Assembly: GCF_040676775.1 (NCBI RefSeq) | Contig: NZ_JBFAPP010000002.1 | Coordinates: 310,001 to 374,000 of the forward strand | Source of the DNA: Micromonospora_G sp040676775 | GTDB lineage: Bacteria > Actinomycetota > Actinomycetes > Mycobacteriales > Micromonosporaceae | DNA: 64,000 nucleotides | Direction of reading: 5' to 3' | Shown: positions 8,479 to 16,910 of the stretch, piece by piece | Numbering within the stretch: position 1 is the stretch's first letter | How the letters are laid out: every line of letters begins with the position of its first letter | The notes under the pieces: generated by a model | What the model saw: only the letters and a program-made list of their open reading frames with translations | What the model was told of the DNA's origin: nothing | The model's database searches: none | Made by a program: the position numbers and the translations under genes

Positions 8479-8536
8479 ACTACGGCTGTAGTGGGATGTC
8501 ACTACGGCTGTAGTGAAACTGACTACGGGCGTAGTC
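8479..8536. promoter_or_regulatory. triple TetR operator array
   Basis: Three interrupted palindromes of form ACTAC-N4-GTAGT lie at 8479-8492, 8501-8514 and 8522-8535. The first two share the GGCT spacer, and the third has GGGC. Start-to-start spacing is 22 and 21 bp, so all three face the same side of the helix. They fill the 84-bp gap between the divergent monooxygenase and tetR starts and should control both genes. Confidence 0.85.
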
Positions 8537-8551
8537 CGTTAGGGTGAGCGG

Positions 8552-9124
8552 ATGTCGTCCCGGCAGGACCAACTCACCGACGCCGCCATCCGCGTGCTCG
8601 GCGGACAGGGGCTGCGCCAGCTCACCCACCGGGCCGTCGACGCCGAGGCCGGGCTGCCCGCCGGATCCGCGTCCAACCACTTCCGTACCCGCGACGCCCT
8701 GCTCGGTGGCGTGGTCGCCCGGCTGGCCGCGCTGGACCGGGCGGACTGGCAGCGTACGACCGGCGCGGTCCACCCCGCCGACCTCGACGAGCTGGCCCGG
8801 TTGCTCGCCGACTTCGTGCGTACGGCGGTCGGTGCCGGGCGGTCGCGTACGGTCGCCCGCCTCGCCCTCTGCCTGGACGCCGCGGTCCGCCCGCAGTTGC
8901 AGGCCGACCTCGGCCAGGGCAACGCTGAACTGGTCCGCTGGGGCGCACCCTGGCTGCGCGCGGTCGGCTCACCGGACCCGGAGCGACACTGCCGGCTCAT
9001 GCTCGACCACATGGACGGCGTGATCATGCACCAGCTCGCCTTCCCCGACCCGGCCTTCGACCCGACCCCCGGACTGCGCCTCCTGCTCGGCGCCATCGCA
9101 CCCCCGCGCGCCGCCCTCCCCTGA
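8552..9124 (+). CDS. TetR-family transcriptional repressor
   Basis: A 190-residue TetR protein. The N-terminal HTH is DAAIRVLGGQGLRQLTHRAV followed by AGLPAGSASNHFRTRDALLG, typical of the family apart from an unusual SNHF in place of the common YxHF. The C-terminal ligand/dimer domain runs from about 60 to 190. It starts at ATG with an AGGGTGAG Shine-Dalgarno. It is divergent from the FAD monooxygenase and very probably binds the three palindromes between them, including its own promoter. Confidence 0.9.
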   Translation: MSSRQDQLTDAAIRVLGGQGLRQLTHRAVDAEAGLPAGSASNHFRTRDALLGGVVARLAALDRADWQRTTGAVHPADLDELARLLADFVRTAVGAGRSRTVARLALCLDAAVRPQLQADLGQGNAELVRWGAPWLRAVGSPDPERHCRLMLDHMDGVIMHQLAFPDPAFDPTPGLRLLLGAIAPPRAALP

Positions 9125-9271
9125 TCGGCCGGCAGCCGGCTACGTCTTGTCGGGCAAGTTTCTGTTGCGCCGCCGCCCCCGCCGAGTCTCCTGAACAGGA
9201 GGGGCCGGTTGGTCCCCTCCCGGTCGACCCGGTTCCGAGCCGACCCGGTCCGAGCGAGCGGAGGAACCACC

Positions 9272-9307
9272 ATGCCGGTTGCGGGAACCGCCGGTCCGGA
9301 TGTCTGA
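9272..9307 (+). CDS. leader mini-ORF (11 codons), overlaps next gene start
   Basis: ATG 9272 has the best ribosome-binding site in the region (GGAGGA at 9260-9265, 6-nt spacing) but opens only the peptide MPVAGTAGPDV. Its TGA (9305-9307) lies just inside the next gene, whose ATG is at 9300 and which has no good Shine-Dalgarno of its own. This suggests translational coupling or re-initiation. Expression of the peptide is not proven. Confidence 0.4.
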   Translation: MPVAGTAGPDV

Positions 9308-10262
9308 CCTCCGTACCCCCGGGCGGCACAGCACCGACGCCGCAGAAGTCGACCGCGGACCTGCGCCCGAGCGGGAGTACGCGCCGGCCCCGGCGAAGGA
9401 GTACGCGCCCGAGTACGCCCTCGCGCGGCAGCGCGCCGGACATCGCCCCACCCTGCCCGGCCGGTACGACCGCGCCGACCCGGCGAGCCGCCGTACCCGT
9501 CCCGGAGCGTCGAGGCAGGATGCCCGCTCCACGCCCACCGGCGACCGCCCGGCTCCGACCACCGCCGACGGCCACCGACCAGCATCATCCACCGATCACC
9601 TGACACCGCGTCCCGTCGGTGCCGACGCACCACCCGCCGCCGCCCGCGAGACAGCTTCTCCGGCCGGGCGCGGATCGGGGTCCCCTGCCGGTCGTTCCGA
9701 ACCGGGGTCTGGTCCGGCGGCGGGTTGGCGGGGTGGCCACCGTCGGCCGGCCGGTCGGGGGGCGCGGATCGGCTCGATCGCCGCCGTCGTCCTCGGCTGG
9801 CTGGTCGTGGTGCTCGTCGCCCCGCACCTCAGCGTCGGTCCGGGCTGGCGGTCGTTCGCGCTCTTCTGCCATCTGGCGTGCCTCGTGGTCGGCTTCGGAG
9901 CCGTACTCACCGTGGACTGGTTCAGTTTGCGCTGGCTGCTGCGCCGGGAACGGCTGGGCACGGTGCTGGGCATGGCGCACGGGGTGCACGTGCTGATCTG
10001 GCTGGGGCTGCTGGGGCTGGTCGCCAGCGGTGCCGCACTGCGCCCCGACACCTCGTCCGGGCTGGTGCAGCTCAAGCTGCTCGCCGTACTCGCGGTGGGG
10101 ATCAACGGGCTGTTCCTCGGCCGCGTACGCGACCGCCTCGCCCGCGCCGGTGACAACCCTCTGCCCTGGCCCGACCTGCTCCCCGGTGCCCTGGCCGCGA
10201 CGGTCAGCCAACTCGGCTGGTGGACCGCCACCCTCATCGGGTTCTGGAACGCCAACCACTGA
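9300..10262 (+). CDS. membrane protein with long disordered N-terminus
   Basis: A protein of about 320 residues in two parts. Residues 1-155 are Pro/Arg/Ala/Gly-rich, low in hydrophobics and probably disordered in the cytoplasm. Residues 157-320 form about four or five membrane helices (IAAVVLGWLVVVLVAPHLSV, CHLACLVVGFGAVLTVDW, VHVLIWLGLLGLVASGAAL, LKLLAVLAVGINGLFLGRV, then a last one to the C-terminus). I do not recognise a named family. Translation may be coupled to the mini-ORF at 9272. A terminator hairpin follows at once. Confidence 0.65.
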   Translation: MSDLRTPGRHSTDAAEVDRGPAPEREYAPAPAKEYAPEYALARQRAGHRPTLPGRYDRADPASRRTRPGASRQDARSTPTGDRPAPTTADGHRPASSTDHLTPRPVGADAPPAAARETASPAGRGSGSPAGRSEPGSGPAAGWRGGHRRPAGRGARIGSIAAVVLGWLVVVLVAPHLSVGPGWRSFALFCHLACLVVGFGAVLTVDWFSLRWLLRRERLGTVLGMAHGVHVLIWLGLLGLVASGAALRPDTSSGLVQLKLLAVLAVGINGLFLGRVRDRLARAGDNPLPWPDLLPGALAATVSQLGWWTATLIGFWNANH

Positions 10263-10265
10263 CCC

Positions 10266-10299
10266 GCTGCCCCCTCCCCGCCGCCGAGGAGGGGGCAGC
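10266..10299. terminator. bidirectional terminator hairpin
   Basis: GCTGCCCCCTCC (10266-10277) and GGAGGGGGCAGC (10288-10299) form a perfect 12-bp stem with a 10-nt loop, placed between two convergent genes only 44 bp apart. There is no U-tract. Confidence 0.7.
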
Positions 10300-10306
10300 G
10301 CAGTGG

Positions 10307-11380
10307 TCAGTTCACGGAGAGGTGGACGTGGTTGGTGTGGTTGCTGGAGGGGTCGCCGCCGCCGTTGTAGGCCTTCCAGCCGCTGCCGGGTAACCAGATC
10401 TGCTTGAACCAGATCACGTAAAGCACGCCGAGGCGGCTGGCGTTCTTGACGAAGTACGCGGCGAGGTTGTCGCCGTACGTCTTGTCGCCGCCGGTGGCGA
10501 CGCCGCCGAAGCCGCCCTTCTCCGCCGCGAAGTCGCAGGCCCGGCCCTTCGGGTGTTCACCCGAGCCGCCGGTGCGGTGGCAGGAGACGAAGCGGGTGAA
10601 GCCGGCCGCCTTGGCCTGGTTCATCGCGTTCAGGGTGCGCGGGGTGATGCAGCCGGTGGTGGTCGGGTCGTTGACGCTGCACGACTCCTTCGGCCACGAC
10701 CCGTCCGAGTTGCGCGGCGCGGGCTTGGCCGTGGCGGCGGTGGTGGTGCCGGTGACCCCGGGGCTGGAGCCGCCGCTGCCGGCCGCGGCCAGCGCTCGTT
10801 CGGCCTGCTGCTTGCGCTTGGCCATGATGTCGAGCTGCTTGCGTTGTTCCCGGATCTCGTTGTCGATCGCCGCCTTGGCCCGGGCCTCCTTGTCGCGTAC
10901 CTCGATCAGGTTGCGGAGCTGGCGGTCCTCGTTCGCGGCGACCGTGCCCAGCGACGCGGCGCGGTCCAGGAAACCGTCCGGCGAGTTGCTGTTGAGCAGG
11001 GCGGTGAGCGGGCCCAGCCGGCCGGTGCGGTACGCCATGCCGGCCAGTTCGCCGACCGTCTGGGTACGGGTGACCAGCTCGGCCTCCAGGGTGCCCAGGT
11101 GCGCGGCGAGTTGCTGCTGCCGCTTGGTGGAGTTGTCCAGCGCCGCCTGGGCGTCGAGATAGCCCTTGGCCGCGACGTCGAGTTGCTCCCGGAGGCTGTC
11201 GCTGCCGCCCTCGTCGTCGGTGCCGCCGGGGGCGGCGGCGAGTACGGCGGTGCGCGTCGCAGCGGGTGCGGCCAGCGCGGCGGCGGGGGTGAAGGCGCTG
11301 GCCAACAAAGTGAGGGTGACCGCGATCGCGGTGCGGACCGCGCGCGGATAGCGGGGTCGTACGGGCGCCAACAATGGCAT
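10307..11380 (-). CDS. secreted coiled-coil protein with C-terminal peptidase-like domain
   Basis: An exported protein of 357 residues from ATG 11380 (a GTG three codons earlier sits too close to the Shine-Dalgarno). A signal peptide ends around AAALAAPA. A long coiled coil (about 60-200: REQLDVAAKGYLDAQAAL, later EIREQRKQLDIMAKRKQQ) precedes a Gly/Thr/Pro linker and a domain of ~125 residues with CHRTGGSGEHPKGRACDF and a final NHTNHVHLSVN. Those spaced His/Asp residues resemble the metal site of M15-type (VanY/hedgehog-like) folds, so a role in peptidoglycan is likely but unproven. A c-di-AMP riboswitch lies in its leader. Confidence 0.75.
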   Translation of the reverse strand: MPLLAPVRPRYPRAVRTAIAVTLTLLASAFTPAAALAAPAATRTAVLAAAPGGTDDEGGSDSLREQLDVAAKGYLDAQAALDNSTKRQQQLAAHLGTLEAELVTRTQTVGELAGMAYRTGRLGPLTALLNSNSPDGFLDRAASLGTVAANEDRQLRNLIEVRDKEARAKAAIDNEIREQRKQLDIMAKRKQQAERALAAAGSGGSSPGVTGTTTAATAKPAPRNSDGSWPKESCSVNDPTTTGCITPRTLNAMNQAKAAGFTRFVSCHRTGGSGEHPKGRACDFAAEKGGFGGVATGGDKTYGDNLAAYFVKNASRLGVLYVIWFKQIWLPGSGWKAYNGGGDPSSNHTNHVHLSVN

Positions 11381-11395
11381 TCGGTGCACGTCCTT

Positions 11396-11512
11396 CCGTC
11401 AGCCGCCGACCGGGTTAGCTGACGGGTTCGGGACGGAAGATCCCTACCGCTGACGCGGATGCACCCCAATGACGCGATGGTTCCCCGGCTCGCATGTGCG
11501 ATTAGGCGACGG
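11396..11512 (-). ncRNA. cyclic di-AMP (ydaO-yuaA) riboswitch
   Basis: The minus-strand leader carries the conserved blocks of the ydaO aptamer in order: GAGCCGGGGAACC, then TTGGGGTGCATCC, then CCCGAACCCGTCAGCTAACC and GGTCGGC. The closing P1 stem is CCGTC (11508-11512) pairing with GACGG (11396-11400), directly before GGAAGGAC and the start codon. In actinobacteria this riboswitch sits before cell-wall hydrolase genes and shuts expression off when c-di-AMP is high. The AT-rich promoter lies around 11600-11680. Confidence 0.9.
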
Positions 11513-11753
11513 TCACCGCAGGCGCCGGAGGGCGCCGCCCGGCGGAGACCGGAGCCGAGCCTACCGGCCGGGTCCAGTACGGACAGTGTTGGCTCGTCGG
11601 CGTCGGCTAATGAATCGAAATGATATGCCGGATATAAACTGAAAACTTCACCCGGTCGGGGGACAAAATTTAAGGACGAGGAAAGCGAAGAGTGGTCGGG
11701 TTGCGGGTGCCGGTAAGGGGCAAGCCGGCTGGAGGTGCGTACCGGATCGGGGT

Positions 11754-12674
11754 TCACCAGTCGGCGGGGCCGCAGTTCTCGGTGGCGCTGCCGGGCTCGA
11801 CCTGGAGGGTGGCGTGCGCGATGTCGAAGTCGTCGTGCAGCGCCCCTCGGGCGGCGGCCAGCACCGCGCCGACCTCGGCACCGGCGGAGAGGGTGAGGTG
11901 CGCCGAGGCGACCTCCATGCCCGAGGTGAGTGTCCAGACGTGCAGGTCGTGCACGTTGGCGACACCCGGTACGGCACAGAGCCGGGCCGCCACCGTGGGC
12001 ACGTCGAGGTGCTCCGGCGCGGCCTGCACCAGGATCCGGATCGCGGCTCGGGCCAGTCGCCACGTCCGGGGCAGGATGAACACGCCGATCGCGACCGCGA
12101 CCACCGGGTCGGCCCACCACCAGCCGGTGTTCGCGATCACCAGCGCCGCGACGATGACCCCGGCCGAGCCGAGCATGTCGCCGAGCGCTTCCAGGTAGGC
12201 GCCGCGCAGGTTGATGCTCTCCCGTGCCCCGGGGCGCAGCAGCGCGAAGGCGACCAGGTTGGCCAGCAGGCCGAGGATGGCGACCACCAGCATCGGCCCG
12301 GCCAGCACGGTCGGTGGGTGGTCCTGGCCGAACCGGCGGGCCGCCTCGACCAGCACGTAGATCGCGACGCCGAAGAGCAGCACCGCGTTGGCCAGCGCCG
12401 CGAGCACCTCCAGCCGGTAGAGGCCGAAGGTCCGCTGCGGGTCGTCGGTGGCACGCCGGGTCGCGGTCATCGCGGCCAGCGCCATCCCGATCCCGAGTAC
12501 GTCGGTGAACATGTGCCCGGCGTCGGAGAGCAGGGCCAGTGAGTCGGTGGCCAGGGCGGCGACCGCCTCGACGACCATGAACACGACGAGCAGCCCGAAG
12601 GCGAACCAGAGCCGTCCCCGGTGCCGCTCGGCGGCGCGCATCGCCTGCGCGCCGTGGTCATGACCCGCGCCCAC
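11754..12674 (-). CDS. cation diffusion facilitator (zinc/cadmium-type efflux)
   Basis: A CDF-family exporter of 306 residues, starting at GTG 12674 behind GGAGGG (7-nt spacing). The N-terminus is His-rich (GAGHDHGAQ). Six membrane helices follow, with the metal-site signatures SLALLSDAGHMFTDVLGIG in helix 2 and GAYLEALGDMLGSAGVIVA in helix 5 (HxxxD and E/DxxxD patterns). The cytoplasmic domain from about 210 has HDLHVWTLTSGMEVASAHLT. CDF proteins exchange divalent metal for protons across the plasma membrane. Zinc is most likely, but the metal is not provable here. Confidence 0.9.
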   Translation of the reverse strand: MGAGHDHGAQAMRAAERHRGRLWFAFGLLVVFMVVEAVAALATDSLALLSDAGHMFTDVLGIGMALAAMTATRRATDDPQRTFGLYRLEVLAALANAVLLFGVAIYVLVEAARRFGQDHPPTVLAGPMLVVAILGLLANLVAFALLRPGARESINLRGAYLEALGDMLGSAGVIVAALVIANTGWWWADPVVAVAIGVFILPRTWRLARAAIRILVQAAPEHLDVPTVAARLCAVPGVANVHDLHVWTLTSGMEVASAHLTLSAGAEVGAVLAAARGALHDDFDIAHATLQVEPGSATENCGPADW

Positions 12675-12710
12675 GCACACACCCTCCGTCGCCGGTCCCA
12701 CTATGGCCCA

Positions 12711-12734
12711 ACATATGCTGATATCGCAATGTGT
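12711..12734. promoter_or_regulatory. possible metal-sensor operator upstream of CDF gene
   Basis: ACATATGC-N7-GCAATGTG is an imperfect inverted repeat in an AT-rich patch about 40 bp upstream of the CDF start. Such ATATG-type repeats are typical of ArsR/SmtB metal sensors, but no sensor gene is adjacent. Confidence 0.3.
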
Positions 12735-12778
12735 GCCAGCGGGTTGGACCGGAACCGGCACCGGGGGAGCAGGGCGGC

Positions 12779-15472
12779 TCAGCCCTCGTTCGCCATCGCC
12801 GCCACTATCGGTGCCCGGCTCGCCCGGCGGGCCGGCAGCAGCCCGGCCAGCACCGCCGCGCCGCAGGCCAGGCCCGTGCAGAGGGCGAGCTGCCCCACCG
12901 GTACGACCGGCAGCCCGTGCCCGTAGCTGCTGATCAGTCCGAGTGCCGCGGTCCAGCCGACGCCAACCCCCAGGGCGATCCCGGCCAGCGCGCCGACCAG
13001 CGCGATCAGCGCCGCCTCGGCCAGCAGCAGGCGACCGAGCTGCCGCCGCGACAGCCCCAGCGCCCGGAGCGTGGCCGATTCACGGGTACGTTCGAACACC
13101 GACAGCGAGAGCGTGTTGCTGATCCCGAACAGCGCGATCAGCACCGACATGCCGAGCAGCGCGGCGAAGATGCCGAGCAACTCGTCCAGCGAGGCCGACA
13201 ACGCGTCCGCCTGGTCGGCCGCACTGCTCAGCCGCACCACCGGGTACGCCCGCAGCAGCCCGTCCAGCGCCTGCCGGCCGGCTGCCGTACCGACGCCGGG
13301 GGCCAGGTCGATCAGCAACTGGTTCGGCGCGCCGGCCCCGTACGCGGCGGTGAACTGGCCCCACTCGACCAGCGCCGCCCCACTCGTCGGCGCATCGTCG
13401 TAGAGCGCGACCACGAGCAACGAGCCCGACCCGTCCGCGCCGCCGGTCGGGCTCCCGACGGCGGTGGCGTTCGCGGTAGCCGTGGCGCTCGCAGTGGCGC
13501 TCGCAGTGGCGTTCGCGGTGGCCGTGGCGCTCGCGGTGGCGCTGGTTCCCGCGGTGTCGGTGTCGCTCGCGGTGGCGGGGAGGCCGAGCGGGAAGCGGTC
13601 GCCCAGGCCGAGGTTGCGGGCCTGCGCCACCCGGCGGTCCAGGGCGACCGTGCCCGGCCGCAGGTCGGCCAGGTCACCCTCGGTCACCTCCGGCCGGATC
13701 GGCCCGCGCAACTGCTCCGGCGGCACCGACCAGACCCGGACCTGCGGGTCCGCCGGTGCCGGCGCCAACCGGACCTCGGCCACCGTCGCGAACGCCGGGT
13801 CGGCCCGGAGTACGCCGGCCAGATCCGCCGGCAGCGCACCGCGGGTCACCCCGGGTGTGCCGTCGACCCGGGCCCGGTCGAGCACGAAGTCCACCGGGAA
13901 GTTCTCGGTCAGCTCCCGCCCGGTCTGGTCCCGGGCGGTCTCCAGCAGCACCGCGAACATCGACATCAGCGCCACCCCCACGGTCAGCGCCATGGTCGTC
14001 GCGGCGGCCCGGCGGGGGTTGCGCCGCGCGTTCACCACCGCCAGCCGGGCCACCGGTCCGAACAGCCGCGCCGGCAGCCACCCCAGTACGCCCACCGCGC
14101 GCGGCACCAGCAACGGAGCCGCCACCACCGCCCCGAGGAAGACGATCATCCCGCCGCCGAGCACCAGCGGCAGCCCCGGGAAGGCCATCGGCACCCCGAT
14201 CATGATCGCCAGCAGGCCCGCCCCGGCCAGCCCGGCGGCGACCAGCAGCCGGACCCGTGCGCGTCGACCGGTCGAACCGCGCAACTCGGCGGTGGCGCTG
14301 CCGTGCAGCGCGGCCAGCGGCGGCACCCGCCCCGCGCCCAGTGCCGGTACGAGCGCAGCCAGCACCGCCACCAGCGTGCCGAAGCCGATCGCCACCGCCA
14401 CCGTCGGCCAACGCACCACCGGCGCGTGCAGCGGGATGTCGGTCGCGACCAACTCCCGCCCCCAGATCAGCCCGTAGCCGACCAGCAGACTCATCGCCAG
14501 CCCGCCCAGCGACGCCAGCAGACCCAGCGCCAGCGCCTCCAGCAGCACCGAGGTACCGACCTGGCGGCGGGAGGCGCCGACGCAGCGCAGCAGGCTCAGC
14601 TCTCGTACCCGCTGGGCGGCCAGGATGGCGAAGGTGTTGTAGATGACGAACGCCGACACGGTCAGCGAGACCAGGCCGAACCCGATCAGCACCGCCAGGA
14701 AACCGTCGACGTACTTGCCGGCCTGTTCGGCAAGCTGCTGCCGGAGCCGGTCGCCGGTCAGCACCACCAGGCGCGGGTCACCGGTCACCTGCGCCACCCG
14801 GCTGGCCAGCGTCTGCGGGTCGACGCCCGGCTCGGCCCGGATCACCACCTGGGCGTACCGCTGGGTGCCGGTCAACCGGGTCAGGTCGGGTTCGGCCAGC
14901 GCGGCCACCGGGGAGCCGCCGAAGAGGCGGTTCACGCCGAGGTCCAGCACCCCGACCAGGGTCAACCGGTGTGGCGTACCGGCCTGGTCGAGCAGGGTCA
15001 CCGGGGCACCGAGCGTGAAACCCGTACCGGCCACCGTGGTCTTGTCCACCGCGACCTCACCGGCCGCCGACGGCAGCCGCCCCGCCGCCACGTCGTACGG
15101 GGCGAGCGCCGCCGTACCGGGCAGGGACAGTCCATAACCGACGTGACCCTGCTGGGTCAGCAGCCGGCCGTCCCGGTCGAGCAGGCCCAGCCAGGCGATC
15201 ACCCGACCGTCCACCTCGGCCACCCCGTCGACCGCCCGGATCCGGTCCACCGTCTCGGCCGACACCAGCGTCTCGGCGGGCTCCACCACCACGTCCACGT
15301 TCCGGGCCGACCGGGCCAGGTCGTCGTAGAAGGCGGCCCGGGCGGTGTCGCCGTAGACCAGCGTGCCGGCCAGGAAACTGACCCCGACGACCACCGCGAA
15401 CGCGGTCAGCACCAGCCGTACGGCATGGGCCCGCAGCCCGGCCACGGCCAGGCGCAGTAGCGGCCAGCTCAC
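12779..15472 (-). CDS. ABC transporter permease, FtsX/MacB-type, two repeats
   Basis: A permease of 897 residues from GTG 15472. The architecture is the long FtsX duplication: one membrane helix then a large extracellular domain (about 45-250), three helices (VIYNTFAILAAQRVRELSLL region), a second hydrophobic unit near 400-440, a second extracellular domain, and three C-terminal helices ending in RRASRAPIVAAMANEG. These systems move lipids or lipoproteins, or act mechanically on the envelope, and need a separate ATPase. None is encoded nearby. The second extracellular domain has an Ala/Thr/Ser/Asn low-complexity insert encoded by a DNA repeat at 13461-13578. Confidence 0.85.
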   Translation of the reverse strand: MSWPLLRLAVAGLRAHAVRLVLTAFAVVVGVSFLAGTLVYGDTARAAFYDDLARSARNVDVVVEPAETLVSAETVDRIRAVDGVAEVDGRVIAWLGLLDRDGRLLTQQGHVGYGLSLPGTAALAPYDVAAGRLPSAAGEVAVDKTTVAGTGFTLGAPVTLLDQAGTPHRLTLVGVLDLGVNRLFGGSPVAALAEPDLTRLTGTQRYAQVVIRAEPGVDPQTLASRVAQVTGDPRLVVLTGDRLRQQLAEQAGKYVDGFLAVLIGFGLVSLTVSAFVIYNTFAILAAQRVRELSLLRCVGASRRQVGTSVLLEALALGLLASLGGLAMSLLVGYGLIWGRELVATDIPLHAPVVRWPTVAVAIGFGTLVAVLAALVPALGAGRVPPLAALHGSATAELRGSTGRRARVRLLVAAGLAGAGLLAIMIGVPMAFPGLPLVLGGGMIVFLGAVVAAPLLVPRAVGVLGWLPARLFGPVARLAVVNARRNPRRAAATTMALTVGVALMSMFAVLLETARDQTGRELTENFPVDFVLDRARVDGTPGVTRGALPADLAGVLRADPAFATVAEVRLAPAPADPQVRVWSVPPEQLRGPIRPEVTEGDLADLRPGTVALDRRVAQARNLGLGDRFPLGLPATASDTDTAGTSATASATATANATASATASATATANATAVGSPTGGADGSGSLLVVALYDDAPTSGAALVEWGQFTAAYGAGAPNQLLIDLAPGVGTAAGRQALDGLLRAYPVVRLSSAADQADALSASLDELLGIFAALLGMSVLIALFGISNTLSLSVFERTRESATLRALGLSRRQLGRLLLAEAALIALVGALAGIALGVGVGWTAALGLISSYGHGLPVVPVGQLALCTGLACGAAVLAGLLPARRASRAPIVAAMANEG
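13461..13578. repeat. in-gene 6/12-bp minisatellite
   Basis: Within the permease gene, units close to GCGGTGGCGTTC and GCGCTCGCAGTG repeat for ~115 bp. They encode a run of Ala alternating with Thr, Ser and Asn in the extracellular part of the protein. Unit length is a multiple of three, so copy-number changes would keep the frame. Confidence 0.75.
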
Positions 15473-15734
15473 CCCGACCAGCGTCCCGTCATCGGCCAAT
15501 GTTCCGTCATCGGCCCAATGCTCCGTCACCGGCCGTCCGTCCCGCCACGTCCGGATGTCCCGTCCCTTACAGCCGGGCAGCCGGACTGACCCCTCTGCTG
15601 CCCGGTACTGCTTCGCTGCCGGTTGCCGCCCTGCCGTGCGGTGGCGACCGGCGGATCGAGCGGGCAACATCGAACGCGGCACACACACCGACATCAGCCG
15701 ATGCCCGCCGCAACGGCGGGGGAGGAGATCGAGG

Positions 15735-16721
15735 ATGCGAGTTCGACCCCGCACCACCGTCCTGTTTGCCGCGATGACACTGACCGGCGTACTGGTGGCC
15801 GCCGCCCCGGCCGCAGCCGCCCCGAGCGCCGAAAGCGCGACGCCGGTCGCCACGAACCGAGCCGGCACGTTCTTCCCCGGTACGTTCGCACTGCCGGACG
15901 GGTTCCAGCCGGAGGGGATCGCGATCGGGGCGCTGCCGTACGCCTTCTTCGGCTCGCGCGCCACCGGCGCCATCTACCGGGTCAGCCTGCTCACCGGCCG
16001 GGGTGAAGTGATCAACCCCGGTTCGGGCACCCCGTCCCTGGGGCTCAAGGTGGACCTGCGCGGGCGCCTGTTCGTCAGCGGCGGTAACACCGCCACCGGC
16101 GCTACCGCCCGGGTGGTCAACGCGTTCACCGGGGAACTGCTGGCCAGCTACCAGTTCAGCTCCGTACCGAGCTTCGTCAACGACGTGGTGCTCACGTCGG
16201 ACGCGGCCTGGTTCACCGACTCGACCAACCCCGTCCTGTACAAGCTGCCGCTGGACCGGTGGGGTGGCCTGCCCGACGCCGACGAGGTGGTCACGCTGCC
16301 GCTGACCGGCGATATCGTCTACGGCGCCGGGGTCAACGCCAACGGCATCGTGACCACGCCGGACGGGCGCGGGCTGCTGATCGTGCAGTCCGGCACCGGC
16401 CTGCTCTTCCGGGTCGACCCGGCCACCGGGGTGACCAAGACCGTCGACCTGGGCGGGGAGTTGCTGACCAACGGCGACGGCCTGCTCCGCGAGGGACGCA
16501 CCCTCTACGTGGTGCAGAACCGCCTGAACACCGTCGCCGTGTTCGAACTCGACCGCACCGGCACCAGCGCCCGCCTGGTGGAGAAGCTGACCTCCCCCAC
16601 CTTCGACGTACCGACCACGATCGCCGCCTACGCCAACCGCCTCTACCTCCCCAACGCCCGCTTCACCACCCCACCCACCGCCACCACCCCATACACCACC
16701 ACATCCATCCCGCGCCCCTGA
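15735..16721 (+). CDS. secreted SMP-30/gluconolactonase-like beta-propeller protein
   Basis: 328 residues with a clear signal peptide (TTVLFAAMTLTGVLVAAAPA, then AAAAPS). The mature part has repeated propeller blades: FALPDGFQPEGIAIG, VDLRGRLFVSGGNT, NDVVLTSDAAWFTDSTNPVL, ANGIVTTPDGRGLLIVQ, NGDGLLREGRTLYVVQN. This is the pattern of extracellular SMP-30/LRE-like sugar-binding or lactonase propellers; the catalytic metal ligands cannot be assigned by eye, so no reaction is claimed. The C-terminus becomes Thr/Pro-rich. The gene is divergent from the FtsX-type permease. A hairpin repeat follows. Confidence 0.75.
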   Translation: MRVRPRTTVLFAAMTLTGVLVAAAPAAAAPSAESATPVATNRAGTFFPGTFALPDGFQPEGIAIGALPYAFFGSRATGAIYRVSLLTGRGEVINPGSGTPSLGLKVDLRGRLFVSGGNTATGATARVVNAFTGELLASYQFSSVPSFVNDVVLTSDAAWFTDSTNPVLYKLPLDRWGGLPDADEVVTLPLTGDIVYGAGVNANGIVTTPDGRGLLIVQSGTGLLFRVDPATGVTKTVDLGGELLTNGDGLLREGRTLYVVQNRLNTVAVFELDRTGTSARLVEKLTSPTFDVPTTIAAYANRLYLPNARFTTPPTATTPYTTTSIPRP

Positions 16722-16792
16722 CCCCCCGCCCCGCCCACCATCCCCCGCCCCCCATCCCCCGCCCCCGCCCCCCCCGTCCCCGCCCCCCGTCC

Positions 16793-16869
16793 CGTCGATC
16801 TTGCAGTTGTGGCGGTGGATGAACCGGACTCTTCGGAACAGTCCGGGCACCACAACTGCAAGATCGACG
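16793..16869. repeat. intergenic hairpin repeat, family I copy 1
   Basis: CGTCGATCTTGCAGTTGTGG (16793-16812) and its exact reverse complement (16850-16869) bound a 77-bp element. A second stem inside, CCGGACT/AGTCCGG (16824-16830 with 16840-16846), closes a CTTCGG-containing loop. The element lies between two convergent genes. C-tracts flank it on the left (16722-16792) and G-tracts on the right (16871-16925). The same 20-bp arms recur at 50395. Confidence 0.9.
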
Positions 16870-16910
16870 AGTGGTGGGGGGTGGGGGGTGGGGCGGGGTG
16901 GGGGTGGGGG

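Noticed and set aside
12731..15460. Long open frame on the + strand opposite the FtsX-type permease
   Set aside because: Its composition (Gln/Arg/His-rich) is typical of high-GC antisense frames; the permease has conserved membrane topology.
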